A DNA stretch of 64,000 nt, taken from assembly GCF_021155775.2 (NCBI RefSeq), contig NC_060233.1:16750537-16814536 (forward strand), read 5' to 3'. Under the pieces are notes generated by a model. It ran no database searches, was not told the DNA's origin, and saw only the letters and a list, made by a program, of their open reading frames with translations. Below are positions 58,601 through 64,000 of this stretch, piece by piece. The stretch is from Neodiprion pinetum. Lineage: Eukaryota; Arthropoda; Insecta; Hymenoptera; Diprionidae. Position 1 is the first letter of the stretch. The number at the start of each line of letters is the position of its first letter. The position numbers and the translations under genes are program-made.

Positions 58601-61600
58601 CTTTATCACAGTACACCCTGGAGCAAATTTCTCAAATTTTCCTACCAATATCTGAGTTGGTAAGGTGTTCTGTCAAAAACCAGCCTCATCTGCGTTGTAG
58701 ACGTTTTCAAGGCGATACCCGTTTTCTTTTAGATATGTAAAAAGAGTCTTAACAAACTCCTGTGTATTATCCCACACGATACTTTGGTGGAGTAAGGGTA
58801 TTTGATTGTAAATTGAGTGTTGAGTCAATTTTTGGAATACCTAACTATACATATATTCAGAAGTTGAATACACGAAATTTGGTTACAAGATTGCGACTAG
58901 TATTATTCGTAGTAGTTTATAAATTTGAATCATCATAGTAGCGATGTTGATATCGTCTATCAGATTATTTGTTGAATTCTTCAAAATTCGGAATAGATGT
59001 TCATTAGAGAGATTGATAATGCGTTGACTTTATAGTTAGTTAGATTTAGGTATTTGGTCGATCCCTGAAATTGTTGGGTACTTGTTGGTTTGAGGACTTG
59101 ACGAATACTGACATTGCAGTGATTATCAAAGGAAGAATTTGAAATTTTTCTGAACTTACAGGGTGTAGCAGTATACTGATTGGCCGATTTTTCATATTAG
59201 TGAGAATTTAGAATTGGTTGTAAAAGTGGAAATTTTGTACATAGGCGGGAAGTTAAAGCATGCAGGTATGTCTTGAGGTTAAACAATTTGCGATCCTTCC
59301 GCGCTTTCACGTACCTACTGTCCAAGCAGACAATCTGGCAGCCAACTGAGTATTGCAAATGGACAAAACCCATGGATAATAAGGAAGAAAAAAACCCGCG
59401 CTGGAAGTCACGTACGACCCTTCGACTATTTATTAATCGTTTGATAGTATTTTATTATTTAGGTTTGTAGTCCCCCTATAGTATTGACTATATGAATGAC
59501 ATTGTGTTGATACACTACATCCTGACCGCTGTCAGATTCAGCTGATAGGCGCTCCTCTTGCATCGTGGGGCTACGAATGCCATGGCGTTTCTTAACACGT
59601 TGAGCGCCATGTCAGCCATCGGTGGCTGACACTAGACTTTCCGTTTAGGCCGCGTCACCCATCGGTGGCTGACAGCGGCGCGCGTGGCCTGAACGGGATT
59701 GCTTAGAAATACGCGTGGCGCTCAACGTGTTAAAGTGATCAAGGCAGCCTTAAACTTCGATTCTGCAGCAAAAATTTTTTGGTGGTATATTAAAGCTTTT
59801 TCGGGTCGAATCGCCTGTATGAGAGGTTTGCCTACGGTGCTCTGTTGCACAAACCATTTGTAAATTGCTTTTCCAATACCACTATCTTCGACGTTTGTAA
59901 TTTTCTTCTTCTTCGTACTTCTATGCTGGTCTTTAAGTATACTGAGTTGTGTTTTCTTCATTTTGATTAATTGTTGTTAGAGTCTATCTGTCGATGCCAT
60001 AATCATGCGTAAGCCTAAGGCCCGACTCACCGTTTTCGAACCAATTGATAATAATTGTTACTTTCTCATCGATGGTCAGCCTTTTTCTATTATTTCATCT
60101 TGCCTCGCTCATTCTGCAAATGACAAAAAAAAATTCGTTAGAAAAATTAATAAACGACCGTATGAAGTTTTTAATGAACTGGAACTGTAATTTTGAACGG
60201 AAAGTGTAGAAACGTATATTTGGAGTCTTTAATCAAAGTGTTTATCTGGGTTCAGCGAAGAAGATACAGTCGATAAATGAGTGTGGGAGAGAGGCGTGTG
60301 CTCATACCACATATATGAACAATAATTTATAAAATAATTATATTCATGAAAATTTCTTTCTTCTTCCAGGACTCGTAGTTCGAAAATAAATGGCAAGGAG
60401 AGGTTAAATTAGCTAGGGTTCAATTTCCTGTAGATTATAAAATACTTTTGATATTTTCCTAAAACCTCGGACGGAATCACCGTTTAGTATAAGAACAAAA
60501 AAGAAGAATTGATCAACTTACCTTTAATCATTCATATTCCACGATTGTCCGTTTTTTATTTCCATTCAACCACTGTCTACAGTAAGTATGTGAATATGTT
60601 TGTTCCCAAATCGACTATAATGTACACTTTTCTTGTGTAATACCCAGTGGGTACTTCGCCTCTTACGCCCCCACCAGAGCCTGTGGTTCTGGACCCACTC
60701 CCGCCAAACTACATACATACGCTACTTGTATGCATTTTTTACTATTTATTTTTTCATTCTCTCCGTTCTGAATTCTACACACAATAATGCGAAAAAAAAA
60801 TCTAGATCTCGCTTCGCTCAGGTAGTAAATCAATCGCGGGAATAATCTTCGACTTTTTTCCCTTGTTGCATAATGTACTTATATGTTCAGCATAATTTGA
60901 TGTTTGGGTTTTGCCGGTAGTGCCGCATACACGGTCTACGAGAATGTGTATACGAGTGAAATCCGTCTATCAGGGTGGGAATGCGGAATATCAAGGGACT
61001 TGAAGGCTCCGATGGGTTGACTAATATGGGAAATTACTGTACTGTTTTTACGGCTTGTTTTCTGCCATTTTGTTGACTTTCTGGAATTTCTATCAAAATC
61101 AACCATTTTCACCTTGCTATACTCATGATTTACAGTCGAATGATCAATTCCAAGTAATTTGCATTCACTTGCCTATAGTAGTCCCTAAACCTTCGTCTTC
61201 AACGAGACCCATGATACAAGGTACATCACGAATCTGACCAGCTCTCGCTATATTTGTAGGGCTGGTTGTTATAAAAGCCCCCTTGATATCTGGCTCATCA
61301 GTACAAGCCCATCTGCTGAATGGTTCGTATTGCCACACGGAAAACTGTTCGAATACGCCTACAACATCCAAGAAGTTCTTTTTCCGCAAACAGCTGACGA
61401 GGGAATCCGAAGTTTCATTTGAACAGCCAATGTAATTGCCAAGTTCGAATGCGCGCTTTGCGTAGGCAGCCCTGGGTCTGTAGACCCATTGCGGAAAGCC
61501 AGCTCCGCTTTGCATAATGAACTTATGGAAGAGTCCTGTAATGTCGTGAATTGATTACGCCATATTTCAGCATTTGGTTCTAACTGTTTTCATCAACTCA

Positions 61601-62406
61601 TCGTTGGAAAAACAATTTTTGAGTACGTCGTACTCGATGTAAAGATAGAATACGTCCTTCCGATTATTGTTCATGTGATATCAGTCGTCCCGTTCAAAGA
61701 TTTTGTTATTCATCAATCAAGTCTGTTGAAGATTACCTCTAGCCTTGGTTGGGTAGAATGTGAATTTAATCTTACCAATTGTCAATTTCGAAAGCGTCAG
61801 AAGGTGAACGCAAGCGCTCCCTGAGCTGTGGCCGAATAGTGTCACTCGATCAGGGTCACCGTGAAAGTGTCTGATGTTACGCTGCACCCATTCGAGCGCA
61901 AGGACCTGATCTTTTAGGCCCCAGTTTCCGGAAGCCACTTCGTCGCCGGTGCTCAAGAACCCCAGAACACCCAGACGATAGTTGAAGGTGACGAGAACTA
62001 CATCTTGGTTCAAAAGGTACGCCGGACTGTAGACAGATGATTTGGTAGACCCTGTCAAGAACCTCCCACCGAATACATATGCCATTACCGGAAGTAGCGA
62101 GGAGTTCTTACGGTTGCTTATCTGTATGTATAAGATCCGAATTCAAATCCAGTTACGTTTGCTTCACGAGACTTTTGATTTTGAACTCGTGGTTCTATTC
62201 TCGCACAGCAAGTGGCTTGCATGCAAATAAGCGAGCCTTACTAAACATAAAAAATTACCTGCGGCGTATACACGTTCAGGTTTAGACAGTCTTCGTCCCC
62301 AACAAAACTGACATAGTCTATGTTACTTAGTTGGGGGCACATGTTTCCGTCGGCAGTAGCGTTTCGGATTCCCTTCCAACCACCCGCCGGCACGGGATTG
62401 GCGAAT
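55653..62406 (-). CDS. Carboxylesterase copy F, exons 2-7 (exon 1 beyond the right edge)
   Basis: Exons (minus strand): 62259-62406, 61776-62121, 61173-61535, 56838-57001, 55918-56234, 55653-55848. Each has exactly the same length as its counterpart in E. No stop or frameshift is seen. Catalytic residues are as in E: GHSSG, GLVEDEG and GVAHADDLGYIF. The altered FGGRF oxyanion segment is shared (Arg codon 62062-62064). Intron 4 keeps the GC donor and the dead Tigger element. Exons 2-5 are nearly identical to E, with few replacements (for example FLTGSTKSS for FMTGSIKSS). Exons 6-7 differ at many residues, and the C-terminus is ETIRFIP instead of ETNITIH. By the E layout, exon 1 should lie roughly 0.8 kb past base 64000. 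Confidence 0.87.
57730..61055 (-). mobile_element. Tigger-type transposon relic in intron 4 of esterase F
   Basis: Same element, same position and same ends as in copy E (inner CAGTA ends near 57742 and 61039). Its transposase remnant spans about 58301-59961 with the same TGA in the NADEAGF block. The DNA-binding region is further split by a TTAA-flanked MITE. Confidence 0.7.
59596..59729. mobile_element. 134-bp piggyBac-type MITE with TTAA duplication
   Basis: The element has perfect 14-bp inverted ends (CACGTTGAGCGCCA) and is flanked by TTAA on both sides (59592-59595 and 59730-59733). Copy E has a single TTAA at 42370-42373 at the homologous point, so this is a clean filled/empty site pair. 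The interior has a hairpin GTCAGCCATCGGTGGCTGAC and a second related copy of CCATCGGTGGCTGACA. Confidence 0.9.
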
Positions 62407-63599
62407 CTACGACACAAAAAGAACTTTTGTAATCGGATTCACGCCAAGAGTTCTTCTTTAGTTGATAGATTTCAATCAAAGGTATGTTTGTTTATCGCAA
62501 GACCTTGCCATTTGAAATGTTGATATTATATATTCGTCATTGGTATTCATTTACCCATAGAGTTCTTATCGCGTAATTAGCGGGTTTAACATTCGGTCTT
62601 ATAGTCGGTTACTCCAAGCGGCACCTTGCGTACCTTTGTATCAAGATTCGTAGCAGACCTGTCGTGAACCCAATAAAATCGTGCAACGCTGGTCCTTTGA
62701 ATGAGTTTCTGTTTTTAACCATCTGATCCATTTTAACAAACAAACCGGTATACTCGTTGGAAATGAAGGAACATTTAGTCTCACTTGGTTCGACTGACAA
62801 ACGTCAGATAAGATTACATAAATACGGAGTTAGATTTGTCAGTATTGTATAGATATTGTGAGTGTCATGTCACGCACTTACAGAAATAGAAGAAACTGCA
62901 TAATTTGTTTATTGAAGTATATATGCTTCTTTTCATAACTTTATTCTTTACACAAACACTGTGTTTTCAAGTGCACGCGAGTGTTGAATAACATTTATGT
63001 AATTATAATCATTACAGTGTTTTCGAAAGTATACAGACTCAATTGAATAGTTGAAAGCTAGTAATAGAGAAGTAAAAAACGATGAGAAACGGCCAAAAAA
63101 TAATTCTTGAAATGATGATTTTGCTATAAATCAAAAATGCCCTTAATCAACTGTTCTCTGTACAGTGAAACTTGCCAATACCGGACATTTTCGGGACTTA
63201 AAATATATTCTATTATTGAATAGTGTATGCTATTCAGAACAACATTAACGTCTAAATTATACTTCTGGGGATGTTTAGAGTGTCCGTTGTAAAGAGGAAT
63301 CCGTTGTTGGGAGTCGTCCGTCAAGAGAAGTTTCACGCCCCAAGTGCACGTATGTACGTATGTATATACATACATATATGATCAATTTCTTTGCTCTACG
63401 ATATCTCGAGAACGAGTTACCGGATTCCGATAATTTTGGTTTCATCGAGGCGGCTTTTCCAAACTTAGAACTGCTAAGATTTTGGCTTTTATCGGTTCGG
63501 TACTTTTTCAATTATTTCATTAACGAAGTTCCAAAACATCAAATAAAAATGATGATATCTGGAGGGTCAGTGAATGAAATTGAATGGAAATTGGTATCG

Positions 63600-64000
63600 T
63601 GAGATTTTTTAGGTCACTTATCACGAATCTGAGGCCAGATTTGCAAAATTCAAATTTCGTGACTTCAATAATCTGAAATAAAACGAAAATCATTTGAATA
63701 TCGATGAAAATCGGTACTCGTCCATTTGTTAGGTGGCTGATCACGAATCTAAAGTCGGATTGCGAAATCCAAAATAGCAATTCAATATGGCGGGAAAAAA
63801 TTCATACCCAAATTCCGATATTGACAGAAATTGGTGAGCGGAGGTTTTTGGTTCACCGATAACGAATCTAAGGCCAGACTTCCAACCTTTGTAATGGTGG
63901 ATCCATTACGGTGAATCAAAATTCCAAAAATTGTCATATTTTCACGTAATATAGTATCCGAGAACTTAGGAAGCGTTAATATCGAATCTGAATTTGTAGT
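63600..64000. repeat. ~120-base degenerate tandem repeat (right copy)
   Basis: Counterpart of 47460-47870, near-identical over the visible part; cut by the window edge. Confidence 0.55.

Larger units (their letters stand above)
56677..64000. repeat. Right copy of the E/F segmental tandem duplication
   Basis: Partner of 39455-48000. The only large differences are a 138-bp MITE insertion here (59592-59733) and the absence of the 1.2 kb palindrome at about 63370. Confidence 0.85.

Overview
This is a 64 kb piece of AT-rich eukaryotic nuclear DNA, almost certainly from an insect and perhaps a hymenopteran (low confidence at order level). Support comes from spliced genes with GT/GC-AG introns, a tandem family of secreted insect-type carboxylesterases, and many metazoan transposable elements: Zator-like, pogo/Tigger, Mutator-like, piggyBac-type MITEs, foldback elements, an R1-type LINE and Maverick/Polinton relics. 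No prokaryotic features, rRNA, tRNA or CRISPR array were seen.

The backbone is a carboxylesterase (COesterase / alpha-beta hydrolase) cluster, all on the minus strand. From left to right it holds: copy A (exons 1-3 only, the rest beyond the left edge, 142-1426); copy B (complete, 7 exons, 577 codons, 15894-20999); copy C (pseudogene with exons 1, 2 and half of 3, 21776-24396); copy D (lone dead exon-1 relic, 28246-28376); copy E (complete, 7 exons, 582 codons, 38440-48676); and copy F (exons 2-7, exon 1 beyond the right edge, 55653-62406). Exon lengths and phases were worked out by hand, and B and E close without a stop. A and B are a recent pair. E and F are a very recent pair, near-identical from about 39455/56677 upstream but clearly diverged downstream. 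E and F carry Phe-Gly-Gly-Arg-Phe where B has the His-Gly-Gly-Ala-Phe oxyanion-hole motif.

Between and inside the genes lie nested mobile elements. From 2077 to 5012 there is a long-TIR element, Maverick-type capsid-gene relics and an inverted repeat. From 8588 to 14357 there is a 5.8 kb Zator-like transposon with 3-bp TSDs, itself carrying a 2.1 kb solo LTR and a MITE. A LINE relic lies at 31415-32290. From 34263 to 38375 a Mutator-like transposase relic is split by a TIR element that is in turn split by a 2 kb foldback element with an 11-bp TSD. Intron 4 of both E and F holds a dead Tigger element. Intron 1 of E holds a 1.2 kb near-perfect palindrome. A TTAA-flanked MITE sits in the F copy of Tigger. 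Because E/F and A/B are paralogous segments, several insertions have matching empty sites in the same window, so order and target duplications can be read directly.

I found no convincing novel multi-gene system. The most notable items are the esterase pair with the altered oxyanion hole, the foldback/Mutator nest, the large palindrome with its empty site, and the abrupt identity boundary between E and F. Intergenic stretches at 14361-15893, 24397-27787, 28441-31414, 32500-34262 and 48677-53313 hold little that can be named.
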